From contig CABWYS010000008.1 of the NCBI GenBank assembly GCA_902509555.1, positions 1-37,575 of the forward strand: a DNA stretch of 37,575 nt. The letters are read 5' to 3'. Positions 19,801 to 29,092 of the stretch are shown one piece after another; the first letter of the stretch is position 1, and each line of letters begins with the position of its first letter. This DNA is from an uncultured SAR86 cluster bacterium. GTDB lineage: Bacteria; Pseudomonadota; Gammaproteobacteria; Magnimaribacterales; D2472. The position numbers and the translations under genes were made by a program. Under the pieces are notes generated by a model. It searched no databases, was not told the DNA's origin, and worked only from the letters and a program-made list of their open reading frames with translations.

Positions 19801-20317
19801 GATCGTTATGCAAAAAACTAAGCTGACCAGAAATTGATCTTGACATGTCTCCCAAAAGATCGCCATTAATTTCAAATATTGAATCATCTATTTCGTATTT
19901 AAAATTTTCAAATGACAATGAAAATTTCTCACTAAAATTTACTATGGAGGTTGGAGATGAATTACTAGTTAATATATTTGAGTTATCAAAGTAACCATCT
20001 TTTACGACAATGCGATTAACGGTAAGAAAGTTAAAAAGGTTTTGAGGTTTTAAAGAGAATCCTAGCTCTAATTCTTTCGCCAGGATTAAAATCCTCTCAT
20101 TTTGTTTGAGAGATAAATTCTTAAATTTTAAATTTCTATTTAAAGCGTTTCCAGAACTGTTAAGATTTGAAAACTCTATGGAATGGACGGTTAAAAGATG
20201 TTGATCAATGATTTTAATTAAGCTTCCAGGAAAGAAAAACAAGATTATAAGAAATAAGAAAAATATCCAGCTTGTAATACTGAGGCAAATTGAAGAAATC
20301 CTCAAAAAATTTTTCAT
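16877..20317 (-). CDS. yhdP: YhdP-like AsmA/DUF3971-type large envelope protein
   Basis: 1146 aa, single N-terminal TM, long beta-rich repetitive region, C-terminal NLRNILGKLANLDLSIDEFTSTQLGRVEGDLLFSKSKLRL...GGLPAVAGSAVINEIFEEDINNLTNYQYEILGTIAEPKLERI; downstream of mreBCD. Confidence 0.8.
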   Translation of the reverse strand: MKNFLRISSICLSITSWIFFLFLIILFFFPGSLIKIIDQHLLTVHSIEFSNLNSSGNALNRNLKFKNLSLKQNERILILAKELELGFSLKPQNLFNFLTVNRIVVKDGYFDNSNILTSNSSPTSIVNFSEKFSLSFENFKYEIDDSIFEINGDLLGDMSRSISGQLSFLHNDQLSTIAVNRFEGSYRFSLNLHSYEWLNFIPAFNTLPIKDLAFQINALGELQDNQSNIKGSFNSSSLSLQSLSINKNKGSFHFQSKKNIGTLSLTEFLHPLIDEEYPIQINLHQKTLAVPRFFLSPQILQSKTLKIANLIIENFFLSFDAFLPKYSGFVKDIDLNDLYFKEINNLSGDFSGYGNKIKFLVNSNSSILKNYNQNFIPVSISGKGNLSGSVFDLKARINNKSAGIDLALKINPEPSNPLSIELKGHDISKDLITFSLPKSLKEASSYIDTSINLGIKNSIYFNYAIPSNGLNAFLKAKILANESKLVLYEDLTIDSTRPMIQVDSKNLYIFSPSGKAANFSYDEAYGLINYKTKKLSFYSLHDMKSIDLKNAFNIGEESFNLPDMHAEHKGEMKLSDLQFNNAISVKTKNFFVPILQSHKIQFDKANIFIVGLDLIHGLLPSTFMKEEMSVNLLGTGLTNKYDLTFSGNIKLDAANFISDSPYLKVSGNDFFKIDLNIQKDSLPILKVNSDLKNIELNSPLNELSKNKLTRLPTEILITNFSNPSLEIINQTLDIHIKDLSKYDGYISIGKKLPNKYKSFNVEPGLNIYLYSQFLDDNLLISFLPTNHESASKNIKKLAFDIKNFKLFNNNFSNFSGLFDLNNSGIKGNLAADRLNLNLKIDQTGFMRIEIKDSTIPDIEFINSSQSSSDIPLNSRLIVKNSSFSKIKIKDLDVYLVNDRKNFSANNIKLTSNLISIKPSHKSSSAYFSVDKVKPLYKIRGDFLIKDSNKIPYLSDVADFSYFNGSINLQWKELSTLSHIEGEIDFILKDLVIQDSISDSLAFNLLGVLNLRNILGKLANLDLSIDEFTSTQLGRVEGDLLFSKSKLRLASPLFIETNAAKMKWVGQINKNSKNNLDDLDLNLDLRIRVGENLPWYAAILGGLPAVAGSAVINEIFEEDINNLTNYQYEILGTIAEPKLERIKQEIR

Positions 20318-20320
20318 AGT

Positions 20321-20800
20321 CTACAAGTTTGAAAAAATCTTTCTTCTGAAAGCTCTCATAGTTAAATAAACCCCAACCCATAAAACTGAATTAATTAGAA
20401 AGCTAAAAATCAAGATAATATAAGAGTAATTATAAGGAGAAAGCAGAAGGTACTTGCATGCTATGTAGAATGTAGAGGAACCTGAAAAGAAAACTGATAA
20501 TTGAAAATAAGAAAATATTCTAAAACGAAAAACATATATATGAATAATGAAAGAATTTGCAACAAAAAAAAGCATATTTAAACCAATCACATTAGAAAAA
20601 AATAAATCAACAACTAGTCCATAAAATAAAGCAGCTGAGCTATGTATTTTCTCTGGCAATGCAAAAACCCAGTAAGTAAAAATTAAAAAACCAAAATTTA
20701 GTTCCAAGAAAAACTTAATAGTTAGTGGATTTAGCAAACTATCCAGCCAAAATCCTAAAATGATAGTCGACAAAATAATGAGATGATTTCTAATTTTCAT
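20321..20800 (-). CDS. mreD: Rod shape-determining protein MreD
   Basis: Small multi-TM protein overlapping mreC. Confidence 0.85.
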   Translation of the reverse strand: MKIRNHLIILSTIILGFWLDSLLNPLTIKFFLELNFGFLIFTYWVFALPEKIHSSAALFYGLVVDLFFSNVIGLNMLFFVANSFIIHIYVFRFRIFSYFQLSVFFSGSSTFYIACKYLLLSPYNYSYIILIFSFLINSVLWVGVYLTMRAFRRKIFSNL

Positions 20801-21632
20801 CAGCCTCTTTACTCATAATTCCATAGAAAATTTCTTCAAGAGGATTTGCTTTTAAGGTTATTAACACCTCAACTTCATTCATCGAAAATGGATTGATAGA
20901 TGAAATAAATCCAATTTCCATATCTTTTAAAAACATGCCGCCCAATCCAGACGTATAGACAGTATCACCAATTTGATTTTTAAAATCTTCATTATTTTTA
21001 TTTACCTTACAAGAAATTAACATTGGCTTACCTTTGCCTCTAGCATCACAATAAAAAAAGTTAGATTTGATGGGTAATACGTGACTGGCATCTGAAAACA
21101 GAATAACTTCGATAATATTTAAATAAGTACCTTTTGTTTGGCCTATAAATGATTCTCCAGCAAAGACTGGAAGGTTGCTGTCTACAGAAACATCATCAGT
21201 ATTTTTTAAAAAAATTCTATGAGTTGAACAACAAAGATAGTTTCGCAAATCTATTGAAGATATTTTGTATATATCACCATTTTTATTTCGAAGTAAGTCA
21301 ATTGAATCCTTGTAAAAATTGATAATTTTAAGCTTCTCTTCATTATCTTTTCTATCGATAAAATCCTTTGTTTTTATTTGAAGGATTTTTTCTTTTAATT
21401 TTTTGTTTTCTTGTAAGATATTTCTATTTCTTTGAAAAGAGGAAAATGTAGTACGAGTGTTTTCGAATATGCCTTTAGAAATTATCTGGGCATATAGCGA
21501 AGAAGCATTAACAAAACCTCTCAAAGAAGCAAATGCTCCATAGTTAATATCGCTGAATAACAGCAATGCTGAGAGAAAAAAGCCAATTGCGTAATTTCTT
21601 ACTGGAGTATATGTAGGCGTAGATCTCGCCAT
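20790..21632 (-). CDS. mreC: Rod shape-determining protein MreC
   Basis: N-terminal TM, coiled coil, MreC beta domain (GESFIGQTKGTYLNIIEVILFSDASHVLPI). Confidence 0.92.
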   Translation of the reverse strand: MARSTPTYTPVRNYAIGFFLSALLLFSDINYGAFASLRGFVNASSLYAQIISKGIFENTRTTFSSFQRNRNILQENKKLKEKILQIKTKDFIDRKDNEEKLKIINFYKDSIDLLRNKNGDIYKISSIDLRNYLCCSTHRIFLKNTDDVSVDSNLPVFAGESFIGQTKGTYLNIIEVILFSDASHVLPIKSNFFYCDARGKGKPMLISCKVNKNNEDFKNQIGDTVYTSGLGGMFLKDMEIGFISSINPFSMNEVEVLITLKANPLEEIFYGIMSKEADEN

Positions 21633-21642
21633 ATTTAATTAA

Positions 21643-22692
21643 TTATTCTGTTGAAAGTAAATCAATATTGTACTTGTCGATAATTTCAAGAGCCTTACCG
21701 CCACCTCTTGCTACGCATGTTAATGGGTCTTCAGCACAAATTACTGGGATTCCAGTAGAAGAAGAAATTAATTTATCTAAATCTCTCATCAATGCCCCTC
21801 CACCCGTCAGAACAATGCCTCTTTCAGCAATATCTGCTGCAAGCTCTGGCGGAGAAAGCTCAAGAGCATTTCTGATAGCCCTTACCATCCCAGATAAAGG
21901 GTCTCGCATAGCCTCATATGCTTGAGAGCTTTTTAATGTAAAAGTTTCCGGGATTCCTTCTGCTAAATTACGTCCAGTTACATTCATTTCCAGATCTTCT
22001 GAATCAGGAGATGCGCACCCAATGGTATGTTTAATCTTTTCAGCAGTGGATTCCCCAATAACGCAGCCATAATTCCTTCTAACCCATGAGGTGATTGCAT
22101 TATCTAAAGTATCGCCACCAATTTTTACAGATTCAGAATACACTACTCCATTTAATGAGAGGATTGCAATCTCTGAGGTGCCTCCTCCAATATCAACAAC
22201 CATATTGCCATTAGCTTCCTCTACTGGAAGACCAGCCCCAATAGCTGCCGCCATAGGTTCTTCAATTAACTTTACATCTCTTGCTCCTGCTCCTAACACT
22301 GATTCTCTAATTGCACGTCTTTCGACCTGTGTAGATCTACATGGAACACAAACAAGAACTCTTGGGCTGGGTTTGATGAATCTTTGCTCATGAACTTTTG
22401 CTATAAAATGTTGAAGCATCTTTTCTGTGACTTGGAAGTCAGCAATTACCCCTTCTGATAAAGGCCTAATAGCTTTAATATTTCCAGGCGTTCTTCCAAG
22501 CATTTTTTTTGCCTCATGCCCAACTGCAACTACGGTTTTTTGACCTCTACTTTCACGAATTGCTACTACAGACGGTTCATTAAGAACTATTCCTATGTCC
22601 TTTGTATAAATTAATGTATTTGCTGTACCTAAATCAATTGACAAATCATTAGAAAATAAGCCACGAGCAGTTTTAAATAGATTGAAATCCAC
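21643..22692 (-). CDS. mreB: Rod shape-determining protein MreB
   Basis: Actin-like MreB ([67 protein letters not shown]). Confidence 0.98.
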   Translation of the reverse strand: MDFNLFKTARGLFSNDLSIDLGTANTLIYTKDIGIVLNEPSVVAIRESRGQKTVVAVGHEAKKMLGRTPGNIKAIRPLSEGVIADFQVTEKMLQHFIAKVHEQRFIKPSPRVLVCVPCRSTQVERRAIRESVLGAGARDVKLIEEPMAAAIGAGLPVEEANGNMVVDIGGGTSEIAILSLNGVVYSESVKIGGDTLDNAITSWVRRNYGCVIGESTAEKIKHTIGCASPDSEDLEMNVTGRNLAEGIPETFTLKSSQAYEAMRDPLSGMVRAIRNALELSPPELAADIAERGIVLTGGGALMRDLDKLISSSTGIPVICAEDPLTCVARGGGKALEIIDKYNIDLLSTE

Positions 22693-22766
22693 TATGATAT
22701 TCCTTGTAAATTCATTTTAAGATGCTTTTAGTTTAATATTGCGCATCAATAAATAGATAATATCAT

Positions 22767-23048
22767 ATGGACCAAGAAACAGTCAGTACTATTTGCTATC
22801 TAGCAAGGCTTGAAATAGATAAAAATAAATCTAAAAAAATCATGCAAGACCTTGAGACAATCATTGAACTCATTGGTAGCTTGCAAACGATTGACACTTC
22901 AAGCATTGAGCCCCTTTACAGTCCGCTGGAAATGACAGCCTTGATACATGAAGACGTTGAAAACTCAGATAATAAAAAAGATAAATTTCTTGAAAATGCT
23001 GCTTTATCAAATGCGGATTATTTTCTTGTCCCGAGAGTTGTTGAATGA
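22767..23048 (+). CDS. gatC: Asp-tRNA(Asn)/Glu-tRNA(Gln) amidotransferase subunit C
   Basis: Typical GatC; ATGA overlap with gatA; divergent from mreB as I recall for Pseudomonas. Confidence 0.95.
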   Translation: MDQETVSTICYLARLEIDKNKSKKIMQDLETIIELIGSLQTIDTSSIEPLYSPLEMTALIHEDVENSDNKKDKFLENAALSNADYFLVPRVVE

Positions 23049-24505
23049 GCATTCAATTTAAATCTATCACTGAGCTTCGAGCTATGCTTGATGCAAAATC
23101 AATTTCTGCCTCAGAATTAACTCAAGAATCTCTTCAATTAGCTAAAAAATATAAAGAGCTAAATTGTTTTGTAACAATGAACGAAGAATTGGGTGCTAAA
23201 AATGCAAATTCTATCGATCTAGATAATAAAACTACTTCGAAGCTTTCAGGAATTCCCTTGGCGCAAAAAGATTTATTTTGCACAGAAGGGCTTCGAACCA
23301 CATGTTCATCAAAAATACTCTCTAATTTTATTCCTCCATATACTGCAACAGCAGTTAAAAAGCTTGAGGATGCTGGATCAATCACTGTTGGTAAGACAAA
23401 TATGGATGAGTTTGCAATGGGATCCTCTAATGAAACTAGTTTTTTTGGCAATGTACATAACCCGTGGAAAAAAGGATATGTTCCAGGAGGTAGTTCTGGC
23501 GGATCTGCTGCAGCTGTAGCTGCTGGAATTGTTCCTGCTGCAACTGGGACAGATACTGGCGGATCAATTCGTCAACCTGCTGCGCATTGCGGGATAACGG
23601 GTCTTAAACCCACATATGGAAGAATATCAAGATGGGGGATGATAGCTTTTGCTTCTAGCCTTGATCAAGCAGGGCCTCTAGCAAGAACAGCTGAAGACTG
23701 TGCAATCCTTCTCAATGAAATGGCTGGGCATGATCTCAAAGACACCACATCATTGGACGTTACAGTTCCTGACTATCTAGAAGATCTTGATAAACCTATT
23801 AATCAATTAAAGATAGGCATAATAAAAGAATTCAATCTAAGTGAACTGGACAGCGAAGTCCAGTCTCGTTTTCAAGATTCGAAAGATCTCTATGAAAAGC
23901 TTGGGGCTGAATTTGTAGAAGTATCACTTCCAAATATCTCAGCATCAGTTCCAACTTATTACTCGATTGCTCCAGCTGAATGTTCTTCAAATCTATCACG
24001 GTTTGATGGGGTTCGTTTTGGGCACAGAGCAGAAAATACACAAGATTTAAATGATCTCTATATAAAATCAAGAAGTGAAGGCTTTGGGGACGAAGTTAAG
24101 CGAAGAATATTAATAGGAACATATGCTCTTTCTGCTGGTTACTATGATGCTTACTATAAAAAAGCACAACAGGTAAGAAGATTAATAAAAAATGATTTTG
24201 ATACTGTATTTGAAACAGTTGATTTATTGATGACACCCACTTCTCCAAATACCGCCTTCGCTTTTGGAAGTAAAGGTACTCAAAATCCAGTTGAACTTTA
24301 TTTAGAAGATCTTTTTACGATTTCTTCTAATTTAGCTGGCTTGCCTGCTATATCTATTCCACACGGGCAAATAAATTCTCTTCCAGTTGGATTGCAATTA
24401 ATTGGTAATTTTCTAAGGGAAGATAAACTACTGAATGTCGCACATATCTTTCAAAAAAATTCAGACTTCCATCTTGCTCAACCTACCATGGAGGATTTTT
24501 CATGA
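23045..24505 (+). CDS. gatA: Asp-tRNA(Asn)/Glu-tRNA(Gln) amidotransferase subunit A
   Basis: Amidase signature VPGGSSGGSAAAVAAGIVPAATGTDTGGSIRQPAAHCGITGLKPTYGRISR. Confidence 0.97.
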   Translation: MSIQFKSITELRAMLDAKSISASELTQESLQLAKKYKELNCFVTMNEELGAKNANSIDLDNKTTSKLSGIPLAQKDLFCTEGLRTTCSSKILSNFIPPYTATAVKKLEDAGSITVGKTNMDEFAMGSSNETSFFGNVHNPWKKGYVPGGSSGGSAAAVAAGIVPAATGTDTGGSIRQPAAHCGITGLKPTYGRISRWGMIAFASSLDQAGPLARTAEDCAILLNEMAGHDLKDTTSLDVTVPDYLEDLDKPINQLKIGIIKEFNLSELDSEVQSRFQDSKDLYEKLGAEFVEVSLPNISASVPTYYSIAPAECSSNLSRFDGVRFGHRAENTQDLNDLYIKSRSEGFGDEVKRRILIGTYALSAGYYDAYYKKAQQVRRLIKNDFDTVFETVDLLMTPTSPNTAFAFGSKGTQNPVELYLEDLFTISSNLAGLPAISIPHGQINSLPVGLQLIGNFLREDKLLNVAHIFQKNSDFHLAQPTMEDFS

Positions 24506-25932
24506 GTTGGGAAACCGTTATAGGACTTGAAACACATGTTCAGCTATCAACAAAAACAAAGTTATTTTCTAGAGCTTCAACAGCTTTTGGAGAAAGTCCA
24601 AATACAAATGTCAATCTAATTGATTGTGGGCTCCCTGGGGTATTACCATCAATTAATAAAGAAGCTTTTTATAAGGCAATTCGCTTTGGAATGGCAGTAG
24701 ATGCTCAAATTAATCAAACTTCTATTTTTGATCGGAAAAATTATTTTTATGCTGACTTGCCTAAAGGTTATCAAATCACTCAAATGGATTTACCAATTGT
24801 ACTAGGTGGATCGATTGAAATTGCTATCGATAATTCAGTAAAGACGATAAATATTACCAGAGCGCATTTAGAAGAAGATGCTGGAAAATCAATTCATGAT
24901 CAATTTGATGGTTACTCTGCAATTGACCTTAATCGTGCAGGAACTCCCCTTCTAGAAATTGTCTCAGAACCAGAAATTTCAAACGCAAAAGAAGCAGTTG
25001 CATATATGAAGGTAATGCATCAACTGGTAACTTACCTCGAGGTATCTGATGGAAATATGGCGCAAGGCTCACTTAGATGTGATGCAAATATATCAATTAG
25101 AAAAAAAGGTGATTTAGAGCTCGGAACAAGGACAGAAATTAAAAATATCAATTCCTTCAAATTTATTGAAAAAGCTATTAATTATGAGATTAAAAGACAA
25201 ATTAAAATTCTTGAAAACGGTAAAAAGGTTGTTCAAGAAACCAGGCTTTATGATAGTGCCAAAGATGAAACTCGACCAATGAGATCAAAGGAATTTGCAA
25301 ATGACTATAGATATTTTCCTGAACCAGATTTATTGCCAGTTGTTATTTCAGACCAAGAAATGCAAGACATAAAAGATAATTTCCCCGAGCTACCCAAGGA
25401 TAAAGAAGCAAGATATGAGAAAGATTTCAAACTTTCATCATACGACTCTAAAATCTTAGCATCTTCAAAATCCATGGCAGATTTTTTTGAAGATGCCACC
25501 AAGAAAACAAAAAATTTTTCTTTGCTTTCTAATTGGATGATAGGTGAAATTAGCGCGTTTTTAAATAAAGAAGCTATTGAAATTAATGAATCTAAATTAA
25601 TTCCAAACAATATTGCCATGCTGATTAATAGAATAGATGATCAAACTATTTCTGGAAAAATTGGAAAGTCTATCTTTGAAGAGATGTGCTCTACCGGAGA
25701 GTCTCCCGATCAAATTATTGAATCTCAAGGATTAAGGCAGTTATCGGATGATGGGGAAATAGAAAAATTAATAGATGCAGTTATAGAAGATCATTCTAAG
25801 CAAGTTGCAGCATATTTAGACGGCAAGGAAAAACTATTTGGATTTTTTGTCGGACAAGTTATGAAATTGACTGCAGGGAAGGCTAACCCTGAAACAGTTA
25901 ATAAGATCCTAAAAGAAAAATTAAAGAAATAG
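24502..25932 (+). CDS. gatB: Asp-tRNA(Asn)/Glu-tRNA(Gln) amidotransferase subunit B
   Basis: WETVIGLETHVQLSTKTKLFSRAS; YFYADLPKGYQITQ; C-terminal YqeY-like tail. Confidence 0.97.
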   Translation: MSWETVIGLETHVQLSTKTKLFSRASTAFGESPNTNVNLIDCGLPGVLPSINKEAFYKAIRFGMAVDAQINQTSIFDRKNYFYADLPKGYQITQMDLPIVLGGSIEIAIDNSVKTINITRAHLEEDAGKSIHDQFDGYSAIDLNRAGTPLLEIVSEPEISNAKEAVAYMKVMHQLVTYLEVSDGNMAQGSLRCDANISIRKKGDLELGTRTEIKNINSFKFIEKAINYEIKRQIKILENGKKVVQETRLYDSAKDETRPMRSKEFANDYRYFPEPDLLPVVISDQEMQDIKDNFPELPKDKEARYEKDFKLSSYDSKILASSKSMADFFEDATKKTKNFSLLSNWMIGEISAFLNKEAIEINESKLIPNNIAMLINRIDDQTISGKIGKSIFEEMCSTGESPDQIIESQGLRQLSDDGEIEKLIDAVIEDHSKQVAAYLDGKEKLFGFFVGQVMKLTAGKANPETVNKILKEKLKK

Positions 25933-25933
25933 T

Positions 25934-26785
25934 CTACCTTTTGAATGGATCAACTGTCATAGATATAACATTGTTTGAGAAATTTCCCTGTACACCAATA
26001 TTTTTTAGTTGCTCATTCTTATCTTTTGGCCAATAAAAAGTTCTAAAAATATGATCCCATACTATAAGATTGTTTCCATAGTTATGGTTTGCTATTTCAG
26101 GCTCAAGATTATGATGCCACCTATGTAATTCCGGTCCAGAAAAAAAATAATTAAGCAGTCTTTGATCTTGCTCAGCATTAACATGTTGCCAGTATCCATG
26201 GACTGTACTAAAGATGGTAACTAAGGCGATAATTTTACCTTCAGCTCCTAAAAGCAATAAAGGAACGGCTCCGCTAACCTGAAGCAATGTAACATCTAGG
26301 TAATGAAATCTTGTTGCATTAAACCAGTACAATCTTTGAGGATTGTGATGAATTTTATGAAATCGCCATAAAAAAGGAATCTCATGACAACCCCTATGGA
26401 ACCAATAAAGCCCAAACTCTGAAATTACAAGTGCTAAAACCAATTGAAGAACTATATTTAATTCTGTTGGCCACACATCAAAACCCCCTCCAGAGAATCT
26501 AATTGCAATAGAAGCAAGAAAAATTTGTAATAATTGACTTTGCAATAAAATATAATTAACGACAAAAAGAGAAGCATCTGGAAAAAAATTTTCTTTAAAA
26601 TTTGGCTTCCAATCTTTAAATAAAGGCATAAAGAACTCGCCTAATACTGTAAAAAAAATAGAGCCTATAGCAGCAAAAAATAAGACCTGTAATTCACTAT
26701 ATCCAGATTCGATCAAAAAAATCGATGTGCCCACAATCGAGATGATGCAAATTAAATATCCAAATCTAGAAAACACTAGTTGCAT
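25934..26785 (-). CDS. Fatty acid hydroxylase / sterol desaturase superfamily membrane protein
   Basis: Several TM segments; diiron His boxes HRGCH, HKIHH, HGYWQH and LHRWHH. Confidence 0.9.
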   Translation of the reverse strand: MQLVFSRFGYLICIISIVGTSIFLIESGYSELQVLFFAAIGSIFFTVLGEFFMPLFKDWKPNFKENFFPDASLFVVNYILLQSQLLQIFLASIAIRFSGGGFDVWPTELNIVLQLVLALVISEFGLYWFHRGCHEIPFLWRFHKIHHNPQRLYWFNATRFHYLDVTLLQVSGAVPLLLLGAEGKIIALVTIFSTVHGYWQHVNAEQDQRLLNYFFSGPELHRWHHNLEPEIANHNYGNNLIVWDHIFRTFYWPKDKNEQLKNIGVQGNFSNNVISMTVDPFKR

Positions 26786-27801
26786 AAATCAATCATGACC
26801 TTTGAAGCCAAATTCCCATCTTTTGCTAACTCAAAAGCCTTTTCATGATCTTGAATCTTGCATTTATGGCTAATAAATTTACCTTGATCAATCATATCTT
26901 TTGATAATATCTCCAAAGATTCAAGAAACTCCTTATTTGAATAAGCCATAGAGCATGTAATTTCAAGCTCACGCATCAATACTGATCTAAAATCTATCAA
27001 GGCTTGCTCCTGATGTAAGCCAGTAACCACAATCCTTGTATGTTTTTTTGAAAGATTAATAATATTGCTAATCAATTTATGATTTCCAGTGCAATCAATA
27101 AAAACATCTGTATTTGAAACCGGAATACCAAATACCTCCCCTTCTCCATGAAATTCTTTTAATGCATCAGTAAAACTCTCCCAATCAGCATATGCTTTTA
27201 CTGCATTCAAACCGTTTGCATTTAAAACTCTTAAACTATAAAGGTCTACTGCAATTATGTTTTTATATCCAAAATAACTTAATAATGTAACCACAGAAAA
27301 TCCAATGCAGCCTAAGCCACAAACAGCTATTTTGGAATCTAGACCTAAATTTGAGCGATTAATTGTTCTTAAGGCAACTGCAAAAGGCTCTACCAATGCA
27401 CCTATTTCAAAAGACATATCATCTGGTAATTTAAAAATACTTTCATTCAAAACAGCATTTTTTACTAATAGGAAATTTGTCATGCCTCCTTCCGTTCCAC
27501 CATTTCCTATACTGTTATTATTTCCCATAGGATTGATAGCCACCCTATCATTAACATTAATATCTTTTATATTAGACCCAATTTCAATAACTATTCCTGA
27601 CATCTCATGTCCAAGTGGCATTGGCTCTTTTTGGGGGCCCATCAACCCACCCGATGACAAGTAACTTAGATCAGTTCCACATATCCCACAGCACTTAATG
27701 GCAACAATTAAGTCATTTGACCCCAAAGAGGGGTAATCAACTAAATCAAGGGATAATGTATTAGGAGCCTGAATATTAAGTTGATGGGTTTTCTTATTCA
27801 T
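26776..27801 (-). CDS. Medium-chain zinc-type alcohol/polyol dehydrogenase
   Basis: MDR motifs CCGICGTDLSYL, PLGHEMSGIVIEIG, NAD-binding CGLGCIGFSVVTLL. Confidence 0.9.
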   Translation of the reverse strand: MNKKTHQLNIQAPNTLSLDLVDYPSLGSNDLIVAIKCCGICGTDLSYLSSGGLMGPQKEPMPLGHEMSGIVIEIGSNIKDINVNDRVAINPMGNNNSIGNGGTEGGMTNFLLVKNAVLNESIFKLPDDMSFEIGALVEPFAVALRTINRSNLGLDSKIAVCGLGCIGFSVVTLLSYFGYKNIIAVDLYSLRVLNANGLNAVKAYADWESFTDALKEFHGEGEVFGIPVSNTDVFIDCTGNHKLISNIINLSKKHTRIVVTGLHQEQALIDFRSVLMRELEITCSMAYSNKEFLESLEILSKDMIDQGKFISHKCKIQDHEKAFELAKDGNLASKVMIDLCN

Positions 27802-29068
27802 GTAATTTATTTTTTGTTTCTTCTATTTCAAACTCTAACCACTTAACTATCCACCGATTTGAATTTTTTTGAGCTTCTTTTAGTAAAATTTCATGGATGT
27901 TTAAATACATTTTTAATGCTTCTTCATTATTATCTGATGCAATAATAATTTCAGATATATGAATTGCTTTTAAATATTCATTCTTATCAATCAGATCTTT
28001 TATCTTTCTTAGAGCTATTTTTTCATCAATTAAATCATTTAAATCAGGAAAAATAGTTTGAGGAGAGTAAGAATATAATTCTGTTGTTGAGCTATGTCTA
28101 AACCAGCCTGTATATCCCTCGTAAATAGAACGAATAGCCCATTCAACGGTCCCATATCCCTCTCCAGCTGACAATTCTTTTGGCAAAACTATCTCTTGCA
28201 TTAATGCAAACATGTCTTTTCCAGTATTAATACCTTCTACTGTTTTAGTGTGTATGTATTCCACTGCATCATGAAGATTTTTTACTTCATTATGTATTAA
28301 TTTTTGTCCCTCAACTGGTTTAAAGTGGCCTGTAATTAATATCTCTGGATTAAGTTCTAAAACCTTTTTACACATATCCAGATATGGAATTGCAAATCTA
28401 ATCCTGTCTCCGCGTATAGTGCAAAAATTTGGAATATGTGGAAACAAAGGCCCAAAGGCATTTCCAGAAAAAAGAATTTGATGTTGAGGCAGATAAATTA
28501 AAAGAGCGTCCAAAGTTTCTCCACCTGGAACAGAATATAATTCTAAATCAAGCCCCCCTAAAGAGAATTTATATTCATCTTTAAATAAGATATCTGGCTC
28601 AGCAATTGACTGAATGTCTTTAAAGCCCATTTTTTCTGCTTTGGCTATCGCATCATTCATAAGATCTATCATTTCACCAAAAAACTTGTAAGCATTTAAT
28701 ACCCTTCCACCTTGGGTTAATGAATCAAAAGATTGGTGCTCAATAATATTCTCTTGCGCAATTAGGGTTGCGTCAGGATTATATTCTTTAAAAAAACCTG
28801 ATCCTCCAACATGATCCACATGACCTTGAGTGTAAATAATGTATTTAATTTCTTTATCATTTACTTGATCAAAACAATTTTTATGGATTGGGGCTTCTAC
28901 ACCCAATCCTGTATTTATTAAAATATTTCCTTCAGACGTCTCTATCAAGTAACTATTGCTAGCCCCCTCAGATAAAAAAATAAAATCATTTATTTGAAAG
29001 GGTCGCGACTGACTTGCCGGTTTGATATCTAAAGAGCCAGGTCTTTTATTGATAAGTAAAGATCCCAT
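27794..29068 (-). CDS. Metallo-beta-lactamase-fold hydrolase with alkylsulfatase-type dimerisation region
   Basis: MBL core IIYTQGHVDHVGG...PGGETLDALLIYLP...GHFKPVEG; AGEGYGTVEWAIRSIYEGYTGWFRHSSTTELYSY resembles alkyl sulfatase dimerisation domain. Start chosen at ATG 29068 (ORF track uses GTG at 29074). Confidence 0.8.
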   Translation of the reverse strand: MGSLLINKRPGSLDIKPASQSRPFQINDFIFLSEGASNSYLIETSEGNILINTGLGVEAPIHKNCFDQVNDKEIKYIIYTQGHVDHVGGSGFFKEYNPDATLIAQENIIEHQSFDSLTQGGRVLNAYKFFGEMIDLMNDAIAKAEKMGFKDIQSIAEPDILFKDEYKFSLGGLDLELYSVPGGETLDALLIYLPQHQILFSGNAFGPLFPHIPNFCTIRGDRIRFAIPYLDMCKKVLELNPEILITGHFKPVEGQKLIHNEVKNLHDAVEYIHTKTVEGINTGKDMFALMQEIVLPKELSAGEGYGTVEWAIRSIYEGYTGWFRHSSTTELYSYSPQTIFPDLNDLIDEKIALRKIKDLIDKNEYLKAIHISEIIIASDNNEEALKMYLNIHEILLKEAQKNSNRWIVKWLEFEIEETKNKLHE

Positions 29069-29092
29069 ATACACATGTTATTATATTTATTC

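Noticed and set aside
27305-27664. 119-aa plus-strand ORF inside the alcohol dehydrogenase gene
   Set aside because: Antisense shadow of a well-supported MDR enzyme; no motif support.
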